Positions 1 to 13,287 are shown, counted from the stretch's first letter. The stretch: 64,000 bases of DNA from Aquila chrysaetos chrysaetos (GCF_900496995.4 NC_044013.1:42917554-42981553); one strand, 5' to 3'. Numbers and translations are program-made. The notes: generated by a model from the letters alone, not told the origin.

Positions 1-3000
1 AGCAGGGGGCCCGTATAAAAAATAGTATGATTACCAATATAGGTAAGTCATGCAATGCACGTACCCTTAAGGAGCTCAGTAAAAGCTACTCCAGGGCAAA
101 CTTAATCTGACATTTCCCAAGTCCTTCCTTCTGTAACCTGGGGACATTTTTAGATACATTTTGCATGTGTCGTATATGTTTGTATATGTGACCTCCAAAA
201 ATCAGGTTCGTCCGATCATAGCAGAGGAGCCAAGGATCAAATGGCACCTTGCAAACCAAAGCTGAAGAACACCAGCAGAGTGCTGGGCAGGACAGCCTGC
301 AACTCGTGCTATTTCTGTTGTGCTTATTACAGGGCTATCAGACTTCAGGTGTGGCGCTTCAAAAAGCAGGGCATTCAGATGACAAGGTAACAACAGCAAA
401 AAGGTGACTGCGACTGTCTATCTGAGAGGAACAAGGGTTGAAATCCACACCTGGGACACACGTTTGTTGTGGTTGTGGTCTAAGTCGATGGTGTGGGCTG
501 CAGTTCTGTAGACCAGGTCTACGTGTGTACGTGCAGTAAACCACGGATTCATTCGCCAACCATCTCCCTCTTGTCTTTCATACCGTGCATAATCCTACAA
601 ACCACACAGGTTTACAGAGTGTTCTTCTAGATGGCCTCAGTTTTAAGAAGGAGTCGCTATTCTGCCATCAAACTTGCTTTACAAACAGTACCTCTCAACC
701 ACAGACCTTGCGCCCTTGCAGAGAGCCACAGTACCTGCCTGCGGCTTGACAGCACAGCTGAGAGACCCGCTGCTGGACCTGCACTCCGGCAAGTGCTACA
801 AACTCACAGTTTTTAGCAGGCGAGAGAAAAAAAACCCAAGACAACAAAAATGAACCATTAGAGGAACTTATCAACAACACAACAGCCAGTGGTCTAAAGC
901 AGTATACTTGTTAGAACACAGCTTTTAAAAGAAACATTTTCACATACGTTTGAATAGTTTAGTCCTGTGCCGGGTTAACTGCTTTAGTAGGAGGCAAAAC
1001 TTTCCCTCTGCCTGTCTGGTAACATCTTTTGCAACACTTTAATCTCCAAGGAGAGTTGTTTGTTCTGAAACCTTGAGCTCTGTGGGCTCTCGACTGCTAA
1101 GCTAGCTCCTGACTTTGGCAGCTGAAAGTATAAAGCATTGCTATTAAACATTCATATTGGAGCAGTGTTTCCTGATTAAATTCATTTATTGTGAGTTTTT
1201 GGACCCAACCGATGCGGCAGCTTGGGAACACATCCAAAATCCATCAACTGTGTACTCATCTACCTCTGGAGGATTATACTAAGGAAGGTTTTCGCTGAAT
1301 CATTTGACCCTGTTACTAGGGACAGCAATAAACCAGAACACTTAAATTATTTGGATCGACTTTGTGAACACTTAGGGAGAGTTTTTAAAACTTTGCGTAT
1401 GTGCTAAACGTACAAAGAGGTCCAATTTCTACCCCGTTACGCCCCCACGCTTGCGAAGAGCAGGCGCTGGGCTATCTATACCACCCAGCCGAACACAGAC
1501 TTCGGTTCGGGGGCTGAGGACACCGAGAAGCAGAGCAGCTTGGTCTGAAGTCAGAGCCATCCTTCCCCCCAGGCCGCCCGGCCTCATGGACTCTGCTCTG
1601 GGTTTACGCTGCTCTTCCTTATCTGGGCTGCTCCTGACAAGAGCCCAGGGGCAGGAATCACTTGCAGGACGGAACAGCCTTCCCAGGGAGAGAGGGCTCC
1701 TGCAGCTTCTGCTGCGCAGCTGGAAGCACTGCCGATTCCTCAGGGGCAGCTCTGGAGCTGCCCGTGTCCAGCCCTTCTCTGGGGGGGACAGGAGGGGTCT
1801 CCAGTTTCCAGCTGTCGTTCTGAAACTTTCAGTCAAATCCTCTGACTAATGGTTTTTTTCATCTTCTCCAAAGATTAGATGTAACTTACAAGATGAGCAT
1901 TTAAAGCTTTTGTTTCCTTTACAAGCATACATAGGTTGAGGTGTGTCTTTTTACCTGTTTTGGGGGAACACCGAGGGCATTTTAACTTCTTATCTGTTTA
2001 TTATTTCCTGTTTAGTCAGTCCTTTAGATAATATTGGATGATATTCAGATGGTACAGATATTGATCTCTACTATATTCTGGCTGTAGTAAGTTTAAAATC
2101 AATGGAGTTAAGCATGAATGAAATTGCTCCCATACACCATCAGTGGTGAATTTGGATAATATCTTAAACGTGAAGCTGGGTTGGGGAAAAAAAACCCACA
2201 AAAACATTTAAGCATTTTGAATAGCACAACAGATGCAAAGTCTTATTGTACTCAGTAAAATGCATTTCTTTATTTTCAGGGTTATTGACAGCATTATATA
2301 TAGTTTGAATGGGTTTAGATTTATTTAGATATAATTATGATCATGATATTCATATATTGATAGCACAGGGAAAACAAACAGTGGTTATAGGTCCCATTAT
2401 CTTTCCTTATATCCACTGTTCCCCCCCCGAAAAAGAATGACAAGATTTCAAAGGAGATGAAAAATTGCCGTTTTGGGGATGACACTGTTTTACAATGCCA
2501 CCTATACACAAAATGCCACAAGGATCACTCAATATCCTAAACATCATATTCTATACTAGGAATATGATGGATGTTAAAAAAAAAAACAACTTCAGCTGTG
2601 CAAATTTGGAAGAATAACTGCAATACTGCTGAAGACTTGACAATCTCCTTCCTGTTACTCTGCTTATTTCCTTTCCGCCCATGCAGCAAACAGCTTCTCC
2701 TCAGAATTTTGGCATCACATGACCATCAGTAAGTTTAGCTTTCTGGCAATATTCATCACTAATACTTTCCCCCCCCCAGTTCAGAAATTACTCACATTCA
2801 CTTCCTGGCGGGAGGTGCCTGGAGCAGGAGGTGGTTTGAGGCTGGCGAGGAGCAGCTGTTGGGTGTTTGCACTGCGGGTGCAAGGATATTCTTGAAAACT
2901 TGTGCTACAGCCCTGAAGAAACCACGTTGCCTGCACACTGCAGCTGGGGAGCAGCCTGGTCTCCACACCTCTGTCCGACGCTCTCACCCCTGACCCTAGC

Positions 3001-3651
3001 TGCTCATCTGCCAGTTGTGGACAATCCCACCATGTAGCAGTGGCTGGTATGCATGCATCACTTACCTGTTTCCTATTTTTTTCTCATCAGGAAGGAGCTT
3101 TTATGGAATATCACTTCCTGGTTGTGCCTGTTGGTAGAAGAAATAATGCCTAAATGGGAGCTTTTTACTAGCAAGGTAAAAAGTTACATCCCAGCCAAAA
3201 TTATTTGTATTTAATTTGAAATATAGTTGGGTTTAGAGCACCTTGGGTAAGGTAAGCTCATTAAAAGTCCCTTAGAAACCCAGCTGAATTACTTTCTAAA
3301 GTTAAATCATTTTCACTATTCATACTATTTATAAATGTTCAAATAAGAATTGGATGAGCAACTCGGGTAATTGATTTTGTGCCACACTCTCACACGCACT
3401 TGCATCAGGTTGGATCATTGGGGCAGTGCTAGACAAAGTGATGTGACTTTTCCTAGATCATACAAAACCCCTGTTAGCCAGGGAATCGCCCCCGGCAAGC
3501 CAGTGGCCGTGCAGGGACTCAGGTCTGCGTTCTGCGCCCCAGATCATAAACTCTCATAATCCATCTCCCCAGCTCGGGCACCACGACTCGGCTTCCAGCG
3601 CATGTGAATTCTGCTCTTCCCTTACTCCGAATAAAGAACTTTTCACTTCGG
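1..3651. other. Intergenic, no gene supported
   Basis: I see no coding gene here. Stops are frequent in all frames, and the longest open frames (about 130 codons on each strand at 1.43-1.85 kb) sit in a GC-richer patch where stops are rare by composition. That patch has few CpG dinucleotides, so it is not a clear CpG island. Short C runs occur near 2.41 and 2.77 kb. No RNA gene was recognised. Confidence 0.6.
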
Positions 3652-3741
3652 GCCTCTGAATAATCCTTCTGGAGTCAGTGGGAATACTTGACTGCTTAAA
3701 GTTTTATCGCCTGCTTAAATACTTTGTTGCTCAGGGCCTAA
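3652..3741. repeat. Old sauropsid interspersed repeat fragment (copy A)
   Basis: The stretch contains 'GGAGTCAGTGGGAATACTTG', followed by 'ACTGCTTAAAG', 'CCTGCTTAAATACTTTGTTG' and 'CAGGGCC'. From general knowledge, this word order is typical of a widespread degenerate repeat in bird and reptile DNA, in which 'GACTTCAGTGGGA..', 'TGCTTAAAGTTAAGCA' and 'GCTTTGCTGAATCAGGGCC' follow one another. I cannot give a repeat-library name. The assignment rests on pattern memory and on the resemblance to the copies near 13.2, 29.7, 35.7 and 40.6 kb. Confidence 0.55.
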
Positions 3742-5439
3742 ATTATGACTGAACATAAATGATTAGATGAGTGTTTATACTCCTTTTTCAGGCTTCACAC
3801 TGAATAAGAAATTACACCAACTGTACTCACATGAAAGCGGGAGTTTATCTCAATATTTTCATTTTGAAATTAAAGTATTGAACGCAGAAAAACCCACAAG
3901 GGTAAAAATAATTAGTGCTCTTTCCCGACTGAACCATTCTGACTTTTTAATCCTTTTATTTATGGTTTTAATGACGAATAAACTCTTATTGTAAATATTT
4001 AATCATGAAGAGTGGTTAAGCAGGACTTATGTGATGAATGGGTCTCACACGGATCTGCCGATATGGCTGAAAACTTGCCCATTCTTCCCTGCAGCTGTGC
4101 CCGACATCCACCCTCGGGCAGCACCGGGAAGTGCCGACACGGAATTCACAAGGTCTTGGACACTCTCCAGATTCCTCCTGGTTTTACCCAGTAATCTCCA
4201 TACTGGTCCAGTAACTTCCGCATGACATAAGGACAGCTTGTGTTATGCTGAGGTGAATCTTCCGAAAAATACCTAGTTGTCATCTGGAAATACCACAAGC
4301 AGGAGAAGTCAGCGCTTCCACTTGTCCCAGTGGCTATTTACACCCTCCAGTAGAAAGTGGTGCTTAGTTTTTCCTTTGAAGAAGCCTGAATTCAGCTTCC
4401 AGCCGCTCGGACTCATTACGGCTTTCTCTGCTATCTTAAGGAACTGATTGTGCAGAAGTACCTTGTGTTTCCTCCCAGAAAACGACTTACATTTTGTAAT
4501 GCAATTGTCTTTCAATGTTTTGGGTCAGCCAAACAGACTGAGTTGTTTTAAGTTTCTGACTGTAAGGTATATTAATATTAACCCCCCTCAGAAGCATTAA
4601 AGGTAGTTTTTCTTCACTCTCCATTTTTCAATCACTCTTGTAGACACCAAAGCCCTGTACAATGTATTAGTGTCAATCACATCAATACAATGTACGTTAG
4701 TAAAATCTCTATTATTGCCAAACCAGCCTTAGATACCCAGGCAACCACCTGTAGGGCCTGCGGCAGCATGACAGTGCCGTCACCATTACTGCGCATTTCC
4801 TTCTGGCCGCATTCTCCCTACCACTGTTCGTAGTACTTCTACAATGTATGGCATACATTGCTACAGAGAGACTGGTTCAGATAAACTGAACCGAAAAGTC
4901 ATTCTGGCATTCAGAAATACTTGTTGGGCCCCCGGTGTTCACACTCAGTGCTGGCTTTTTGGGGCGTGCTGCTAATCTGAGCAAATTTGTGCAATCTGAG
5001 CATTCGTTCAGGTCTGGATTGGAACTTCCGACGTTGGCCTGTGCTAAAGTGCGAGGCGGTTGATATTAGCTTTGCAGATTTCTAAGCGGGTGAAAACCTG
5101 ACCTTCTGTTGTTCACGACAGAAGAAGGAAATGCCGTGTAGCAGTAATGGACTGCTATCAGCTGCAGAAAGTGTTTCTGGAATTGTTGATAAATAGTGAG
5201 GGCGGGGAGGGGGTGAGGTCCATCCGAAGTCCATAGCCTACATGCTGAGGTCTCCGGGGTTCGGGGAGCAATAGCTGACTAAGGAATGAACGCTGAACGC
5301 ATCTTCCCAATCTGCTGCGAACAACTGTCTGTGATAAAATACCTGCTCGGAACGATGGAGTGTCATCTACAAAACATGTGGAGAAAGCCAAGTATTCTCT
5401 TTCGAGAACTGGATTTGCCTCTACGTCGCTTGGAGTCAC
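3742..5439. other. Intergenic, no gene supported
   Basis: No gene is supported. The word TACAATGTA or ACAATGTA recurs at about 4659, 4687 and 4842, the last as part of a perfect small palindrome. CpG density rises from about 5.03 kb toward the CpG island that follows. Confidence 0.5.
4842..4860. repeat. Perfect 9-bp inverted repeat
   Basis: CAATGTATG and CATACATTG flank a single G, giving a perfect palindrome with 9-bp arms. It may be chance, a protein-binding dyad, or a relic of a transposon end. No target-site duplication or partner terminus was identified. Confidence 0.6.
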
Positions 5440-5990
5440 CTCTCAGCTGCGTTAACACCTGTGCCAAAGAACGGCACGCTGGCGGAGAAGGCTGCAGAGC
5501 GGTTTTTGACACACCGAACCCGGCCGTGCTCTCCTGCCCAAGCGAACCCCAAAAACCTAAAGGTTTATCGCGGACCCGCCTAACCTCCCCGGTGCCGAAG
5601 GTGCTTCGTGGCGAGTCCGCAAGGGCGGGGGCAACCTCACGGTGCTGCGCCGAGCGCGACGGCCCGGGGGAGCCCCCGGGGGAGTCCCCCTCGCCCCCGG
5701 GGCTGTGTTTCGGGGGGATCTGCTTCTCCAGCGTTGGGACCCGAGCCCGTAAGGCGAGGCCCGGCGCCGGCAGTGCCGGGCAGCCGCCGGCAGATGGACC
5801 CCCACGCTGCCGCATCCCGGCCCGGCCGCCCCCCGCGGGGAGCGGGACCCGCCGGGAGCCCCTGCGGGCTGCGGGGGGTGGCGGGGGGAGAACCACCGCA
5901 ATCACAGGCGGCGGCAGCAGCAGCACAACCCGGGTTCGTGTTGGCAGAGCTCTCTGAAAACACACGCTATGGAACGCGTAGCCTAGCTGG
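5440..5990. promoter_or_regulatory. Orphan CpG island
   Basis: The sequence becomes GC-rich and CpG-rich (for example the GCGGGGAGCGGGACCCG, CCGGCGCCGG and GGCGGCGGCAGCAGCAG stretches), in sharp contrast to the AT-rich flanks. Vertebrate CpG islands usually mark promoters. Open frames cross it on both strands (223 codons on +, 200 codons on -), but these follow from its GC content and match no family I recognise. A possible + strand donor, CCC|GTAAGG, lies near 5749. No following exon was found. It could be the promoter of an unannotated or non-coding transcript, an island belonging to a gene outside the window, or an enhancer-associated orphan island. Confidence 0.7.
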
Positions 5991-8470
5991 CGGGCAATAA
6001 CCGGCCTCGGGATCTAGCGATAACTAGCAATGAGTCTAGGACCATGAAGGTGTTCCACCGTTTTCTGTCTCAAAGCCATCATGATGTCAGCACTGTTGCA
6101 TGCTAATGTTATTTCAATTCTGCAAACATTTCCGGACTGATCGGCCAATCGGGTGATGGTTAGTGGTACTGCACTTAGGTTTCTGCAGCAATACAGGGGG
6201 ACGGGTTTCTGTCCGAGACCGCTAAGTTCATCTATGGCATCTGAGAGGTCTGCATCCATCACATTAGTCCTCGTCTTTAATGCAAAACCACTAAAAGCTG
6301 TGTAAGTCTACAACTGAAATAAAAACAAACCGACCAAAAGAGAATATGCCGGTGAAACAGCCAAGCAAGAAATGAGGATGTGAGAGTTTGGGTGAGTGAA
6401 CCGTATCTGCCTGGGCAACAGAGAGGGATGTGTACCGTAAAACAGGTCTTGATTTACTAAGCAAGGTGTCAGTACGCAGAGGGCAGTGCTGCCGTCGGAG
6501 AGGACGCCCTGTGTTTTCCGCACGTAACAAAGGGGCTGACCCCCGCTTTAGGTCCTTCCCTGCAGAGCCCTGGCCGCTGCCTCGGCCATGCAATCCCTGC
6601 CTGGGCAGTGACCTCTGTCCCCGAGTTTATAAAGCCAAGGGTAAGCAGGTGTGATCGGGGCAGGATGCAAAGCACCACAAGCAGCCACCTATTTCCAGCA
6701 CCAAACAATCACTGTCAATAAACTCACTATAAATGTCAGCCTCAGACATGGTGTCAATAACTTATTGTGTAAGGATAATGCACTGTCTTGGTAAAGGCCA
6801 GTGTAAAGACTAGTTTGCTAGCAGGCATTGTGTGATGACAATTACTGAGGGGTTTTCATATATAGGGTCAATCATTTGATGGATGGAAGCTGGTGTATTT
6901 AGGTGAGATTATTACAGTGTGGCTGAATAGCGGCATTTGGACCTCTTCAGAGCAGCGTTTCTCAGACATCAGGCTCCTCTCTGGGGAGGCTGTGACCTCT
7001 GCGGGATGCAGAGACTGGTCTAGAGAAAATGAGAGGAAAAATATTTGCTGCTCCCTGCAAGTTCATTTAAATTGAGGACTCAGCAAAAGAACACTTAATG
7101 GATGTTTCTTGCTTTTCATGATTTAACCAAAGCTGACCCAGCGCAAGAGGATAATCAACACATTCTGCCCTGTTTGCTACAGTCAGTAAAGATGCAGAAT
7201 ATTAAAAATAAAATGAAGTTCTTAGAGAAAATACATACCCATCATCAACGTCTGTACATGACTTAAACCCATACAAGAGTGTATTAAGCTCTTCAGAGAC
7301 AAAGTCTCTGCACAGTGACAGTGCAGACACCCAGCTAAATAACTTATGTGTCAACATGCTATGTTATTTTTAAATGTACTCTACAATATACGTGTGAAAA
7401 TTGAAGTTTCTGAATGGCACAAGCCAATTCAATTTGACAAAAGTTCTGAAAAGGATTTTATTTAGATTTATGATAAACACCTGCATGGTTCATAAAAATA
7501 CAATTTTCCCTTTCTGTCTATAAGTACTCATGCTTGTATTGAATATTTCTATATGGTAATATATGGCCATATTAAATGGAATGATAGCAAAAGCAGGTTT
7601 TAAGGAGAAGCAGCTCTAAAAATCATGCTTTGCGCTTGCAGTAGGATAACACTATTGGACACTATAAAATAAAACCTCAATAACATAACATAACATAACA
7701 TAACATAACATAACGTTAGAAAAGACACACACACCCCCCTTTTTTTAAAGCAGACACTGAAAAGGAAGAGAGTTCAAAGTTTGCCTGTATCTTAAAACAA
7801 TCATTGTCTGGATCTGTTCTGAGAAGGGCCAGAGCAATCAAACTGCCACAATCTAGTTTAGCAGGCAACGTGCACATAAATTATTCAGCATTCTAAAATC
7901 TAAAAATCAATGCTTTATACTGCGTAACCAAGCTTAATGTAACAACCAGAAAAGCAATTTATGAGCAATTTTAGATTAGGTTTTTCCCACAAAACCTCAA
8001 AAACTGCAGTTGCAACACGGAACAAGAGAAACGAGCCTTCGCCTCCCCTTACGCACATATACCATTTTGTAGGATACATGCTGGGTTGGCAGCATACACT
8101 GTGACTCTTAGCGCTGGCTACATCCTAACCCTCCTCCCCCTTGCAGTATAATTAATAAGGAGCTCTACATAAAATGCTGACCTAAGTCTTTTAAAACGTT
8201 CCTGCTCCCTGAAGTAGTAGTACTGTTGCTGCTCGAGCCCTCACATACCTCACTGTCATTTCTAAGTCTTAGCGGGATGAATCACAAAAAGGGAGAAGCA
8301 ATATACCGTGTCTGCAAACTCCAACCTGTATGGTTTACTGACAGCTGCATCACTGCAATCAACGTAAATAGTAGCTATACATAAACAGACAATAATAGTA
8401 AATTCATCTGTATTCCCTCCAGTACCAAGCATACTATCAGGGCTTAAATAATTAATACCCTGGCTTATGA
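5991..8470. other. Intergenic, no gene supported
   Basis: AT-rich sequence without a supportable gene. Apart from the short pentamer repeat at 7681, I see no structured element. Confidence 0.5.
7681..7714. repeat. (TAACA)n microsatellite
   Basis: Almost seven uninterrupted copies of the pentamer TAACA. It is a simple tandem repeat in intergenic DNA. Confidence 0.95.
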
Positions 8471-8590
8471 TGTACCTTTCACCCCAGGATCTCGAAACAC
8501 TTTGCAGTGTGTGGGGATGGATTTTTATTTTGCTGGAGTAAATAGGGTAGAGAAAGATTAACTGACTGACCAAGGTCATGCTGCGTGAAC
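8471..8590 (-). repeat. MIR-like SINE relic
   Basis: Read on the minus strand, the order is 'CATGACCTTGGTCAGTCAGT', 'TTAATCTTTCTCTACC', then a decayed 'TGCAAAGTGTTTCGAGATCC' and 'TGGGGTGAAAGG'. This corresponds to the MIR-type SINE order: 'CCTTGGGCAAGTCACTTAAC', then 'CTCTCT', then the tail 'AAGTGCTTTGAGATCCTTGG'. The copy is diverged and lacks a clear tRNA-like head. The assignment is from memory of the family. Confidence 0.55.
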
Positions 8591-9135
8591 ATTTTATTTC
8601 TGCTCTACCGTTTAACTGGATAGCTGCTGTGACCTTGTAAAGCTAGAAGAAGGCTGCATTTTAAAGCTAACAATGTAAAGATAATCTCCCTTAAAGTGTA
8701 CCATATGTTTGTGATTAGGCAAAAGAAAAAGCTTCAGAAGAATTGCTGGTCGTGCGAGTATTCACAGTGTTCTCCAGGGTATAATAGCTGGAATTTTCAG
8801 TGGAGCCTGAGAGAAGTAGATGCAAAACTCCCCCTCTATTTCAAGGAAAAATGGTTACTCAGCATCCCTGGACTCTGCTGAAAAACCAAGCTTGTATACC
8901 TATGGAAGTTTCCCAGTCAGAAAAACTGGGGTGATCAGGTGAGACCATGGAAGGCATGCTGGTCCATTCCCACAGAAGTTTTGATCCAGGAAGCTCAAGA
9001 TGCCACCACAAAGCCATAAATCAAATATTCTAGCAATGGACACTGGTCTGCATGGGGGAAGCCATTTGGGGTATAGCTGTTAAAGCTAGGCTGACAATCT
9101 CATATGTCAGTAAAAGACAAAATGGACTGGTAGTT

Positions 9136-9152
9136 AAAAAAAAAAAAAAAAA
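9136..9152. repeat. Poly(A) run
   Basis: Seventeen consecutive A residues. It might be the tail of a lost retroposed copy, but I could not identify a body beside it. Confidence 0.8.
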
Positions 9153-12100
9153 GGCTTATCACCACAAAGGTACTTGGGAACAAATGTGTTCTGCTCTGCT
9201 TGGCTCTGGGCTCTGAACACGTGTCCACTCCTTCCGCTAAGCCATGCCCTCGCCAGCTCCGATTCCCCTTACAACAGCCACGTGGGCAGACAGCCGCTCT
9301 CAGCACTGTCTGCTTCAGGCCTCTCTGTTCATTTTCTCCCGTCAGTGCTCACAAGCGCACCCGTGGTGCATGCTCTGGTCCAGCCCGCGGCACAGGCACA
9401 GCAGCTTGTGCCTTTCCCCACCACAGGCGAACTGCAGCGTGCCGGGAGCCACCGCAGTCCCCTCCTGCGCTGTCACCAGAGCCAGCCCAACGCATCCGTG
9501 TTTTAGCTAGGCTGACATCCTCTTGTAAACCAGATAAACTAATTTCCAATGATTTTTCAAGGGGATGAGGATGTTGTAACGTCTGACTGTCTTTTCTTGT
9601 GGCCCTAAGCTGGTTCTGCAAAGCCAAGCCAGCCTCAAACACCGAGCAGATGAACTCAGACAAGAGCAACGGGCTGCAGAAAAGGAGCCCCTTGTCTTGG
9701 CAGGGAAAGAAAACAATCTTTTTTCTCTGCGCAGCTCCCCCAGAAGTGAGTCAGTAGGCCTGACGAACAGAAAACACAAGTTGCCATAGAAACTCGCATG
9801 CCTTCCACCAGGAGGAGAAAAAAATGTAGGCCAATATTTCTGCTTAGCTGGCTCTTGTTCTTGCTGCGCTCCTGAGCCTGCCTGCATCCCCGGGCTGTAT
9901 GAGCAACTTTCATTTATTTTGCCCCCAGCTGAGAAACGCCCTTGCCCCCACAGCCCTTGCAGCAGGTGACGGGGAGCGTGGGCAGGGGCTGGGCAGTGCC
10001 CCCGGCACCGGCAGCGCAAGCCCACCCCAGACAGCATCCTTTCATGGCCTTCACACTGTGAGCGTGGCAGGGAGGGCTGGAAGAAGAGTGAGAGTAATGG
10101 GCTTGAAATGGAATTTTTGTGCTGGATTATTCCAGCCACCTTTGACTTAAATAAACTCCTTTCCTCCGTAATATACGTTTCTCATCTGTAAAACAAGGGT
10201 GAGACCTCAGCAGGGTGGAAATGCGCACAGGTCATTCATGTATGTAAAACCCTCTGTGATGCTCCGAGGGAAGGGGTCACACGGTGTATACAAACATAGA
10301 TGTACGCCTGAGCTGCTGCTCCTTGCTCACCCACACGTGTTTTCCATCGAGGCAACACCAGTAGGTAACACTAGAACTAATAATTACAAAACCCGACGGA
10401 TCGAGCCGGTAGCTCTGAAAGCTGAAGAGCCAGGAGCTGGCTGAATGAGAAGATGTGTTATCCTTGCACAGGCTGTCGCCTAGAGAAAACACAAGTGTCT
10501 TTGCAAACACTTTTTACAGTTGAATAGAAATGATCACTGCTGAACAACCCTTTGGTTTATTTTGTTCCCCGAGTGTATGTTATTGTTGGTTTTTACTTCT
10601 AAAGGTACACACAGGGAAAGTTCCTTTCCTTGCAGATTGCATAAAGGACAAATAGCCTACTATATATTCAGTGGGCTGTTATACTTTAACTGGACTATAA
10701 ATAAAAATAATCTGTCAAAGGTAAGAAAATCCACTTTCTCCCTATTTTTACCTGCAATCTTTTGTGACTCCCTTCTAAGGTAAAAAAAAACCAAACCAAA
10801 CAGAGGAGACATTTGAAACTGCATTTGGGCACAGACCAGCGTACAACCCAGACCAGTGTAAAACCCAGTACGCAGCTTTTGCCCACCAGACATGATCACT
10901 CACTGGGTTCTCGGAGCCCGTGATGACACAGCTCTCAGATGGCAGACAGCTGACCCCATGCCAGTCCTGTGCCCACAAGCACTGGCTCCATCAGGAACAG
11001 TTAAAGGAAAGTGATCAAAATGATGGAGAAAGCATATTCCTCCAGAGCAAGGCATATCACCCAGCCACCAAAAGCATAGAGAGGATATTCTTCAGTTCAG
11101 TTCAATAGTCTCCAGGAAACATATGATCAGGTGCATAATTTAAAAAGCTGCACAATTTTAATGAACTGACTGAGGCTCTTGACAGCTGGAGAGACAGGTG
11201 GTGGATGGTAACACCTCTCCTTCTAAAAGGTCTTTCTGGTTTGGGGGGAGGAGGGGAGCATCTTAATCTGCAAGTGATCTATGTCATTTGAGCGGTGATG
11301 TGACTGTTGGGTTTAATATGATTTTCAAATCCCTCCAGGTAAAGACAGCTTAATGTAATGATCTACTGATGGTGAATGAAGAAATACCCATAAAAACCAA
11401 ATTCCTACAACACACTTACTTGAAGACATTCTAGCAGGAAAAGTTTTCTTTTTGCTGTAAAATAGTGAGTGAAAGAAGAATAAAGAACTAACAGAACTGT
11501 TTTGTTTGTTAAAAAATAGTAGTCTTCCATGGCACAGAGCCCTCCTACCACAATGAAAGCAATGTAAAATGATGGTTGCATGGATTCAATTCTTGATAAG
11601 GGTGTAAACCAAAGCAACATTCTTATAATGATGCTGGTGTTACTGCTTTGGAAAGAACCCAGTGGTTCCCACTTCCAAATGTACTCTGCTCATCCCCTGT
11701 AACTGATCCAGTATGAGTACTCACCCCACCATAAAAATGGTTAAGTGAATTTTTAAATGTAAAGACACAAGTCAAGTGCAAACATTGCCGCTAGCATGGC
11801 AATTGGTAACTTTGGTTCACCCCAACAAAAAGATTGCCATAGCTTGACAGTACAAGCACAGGCATAAGCTGTGTTTACCCAGGAGATTTTGTCAGCATAA
11901 CTTTTAGGGTAGATTTCACATCAAGTACAGCATCAAAGGCCATTTTATAGGAGCATAATTGCACCTACACAGAACTGCCCAGCTTAAAAAACCAACCACA
12001 TCATGCTTGATGTCGCTGTGCTGGCAAAAGCAGGCAGTTCAGCCACACTTCTCCGTGGCTTGCCTGCCCGGCTTCAGCAGCCCTGCTGCCTCCTCATAGC

Positions 12101-12607
12101 CCAGGCAGCCCTCCGAAAGCTGGCAGGGTCTCTGCAGTGCTCCGCAGGGCACGATACACCCGCTTCCACAGCGTGACACCCGGGCTTCATTCCTGGACCT
12201 GCTGTGGCCTTTCTCAGGCTTCTCACCCTTCTCTGTTTACCCAGCCACCGTTTGTTTTGGTGCTGTTTGTTTTTTTCTGTCTTGAATGCTTGTCTTCTAT
12301 GACATGACCTGCCTGTTTCAGCGGTAACACTAATGATCCCCCATCTTTTCAATAGTTACTGTAATACAGATAGTTAATAATCACTGGTTTTTTTAGATAC
12401 CTGCTTTGGGAGTGCAAGAGTCAGTAAAACTTCTTTTATAGATAAAAATCACTGTATAAGTTTAACAAAAGTAGAACAAAATTCAAGAGAAACTTTGCAA
12501 TGTTTTCACAGGGGAAGCAAGACTCTAATTCTGTGGCTGCCACTCTGCTGGATTCAGTATGTGGGACACTTCCCTCTGGGAAGGAATAAGTAAGATAATG
12601 TAGAGTT

Positions 12608-12625
12608 AAAAAAAAAAAAAAAAAA
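12608..12625. repeat. Poly(A) run
   Basis: Eighteen consecutive A residues in AT-rich intergenic DNA. No recognisable retroposon body adjoins it. Confidence 0.8.
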
Positions 12626-13180
12626 GTCCTAAACTTACTACAAGATAAGGACTTGAGAATATGTTAAAACTCAACAATAGTTTATAGACGGAAGTTGTTT
12701 AAAAGTGTAAAATGTCAATAGTGAAGAGCAAATATCTTCCAGTTTATGTTGTCCTGTTTTCAGGACAGGTTTTCATTTTCATATGATGGGAAGTTTGATA
12801 AAGTTAAGTGTAAATGCAGTATGAACTAAAGCATGACATAACATCAGCAGCTCCAGCACTGCTTTTTTCCCAGGCTGGACATTTGCCGGTTCCCATTGCT
12901 ACTTCTCTGTGTGCTACAGCAGCTATTTCAGTGCCTGAGCTCTGTGCACTGGAGTACTAAGTCCCGCATGTCAAAGTGATGCCACCACGTCGTGTTTTCC
13001 CAGCGGCAATGCTGGCTTCGTCTTCCTGGTAGAGGGAAGCGGCTCATGGTCCTTCTCAGGCTGCTCCTCACTCTGCTCAAGAAGCTGGCTGCCCTCCCAT
13101 CCAGCAGCTACCACTGATGAGGTAGCATGAATCAGCTGAACTCTTTTGACCTAAGAAGGTCAAAATTTTGCAAACATAAA

Positions 13181-13287
13181 CCCTAATCCTGTAAACAGCA
13201 ATGCATAGCGATTTGCTGCCCCAGTTCATTTCAAGGGGCAACTCGCATGTGACTTCAGTCCCTTACATGTAACTTGGCTGAAATCAT
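13181..13287. repeat. Old sauropsid interspersed repeat fragment (copy B)
   Basis: The order is 'CCTAATCCTGTAAACAGCAA', 'TGCATAGCGATTTGCTGCC', 'CAGTTCATTTCAAGGGGCAA' and 'CTCGCATGTGACTTCAGTCC'. This parallels the bird and reptile repeat pattern 'AATCCTGCAAACACTTATGC', 'CCATTGACTTCAATGGGACTA', 'CTCACATG'. It is diverged and appears to be the same family as copies A and C. Confidence 0.5.

Larger units (their letters stand above)
8591..13180. other. Intergenic, no gene supported
   Basis: No gene is supported. GC-richer patches at 9.2-9.5 and 9.9-10.1 kb allow frames of up to about 210 codons on the minus strand, but these have low-information composition and no recognisable domain. A short 'TTTCTCATCTGTAAAACAAG' near 10.18 kb resembles a MIR fragment. 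Poly(A) runs lie at 9136 and 12608. Confidence 0.5.

Noticed and set aside
5286-5965. Overlapping 223-codon (+) and 200-codon (-) frames in the orphan CpG island
   Set aside because: Stops are rare in GC-rich DNA. Neither translation has recognisable motifs, and both cannot be real.
9507-10139. 210-codon frame on the minus strand
   Set aside because: No domain, no splice signals, and other frames are also open in the same GC-richer patch.
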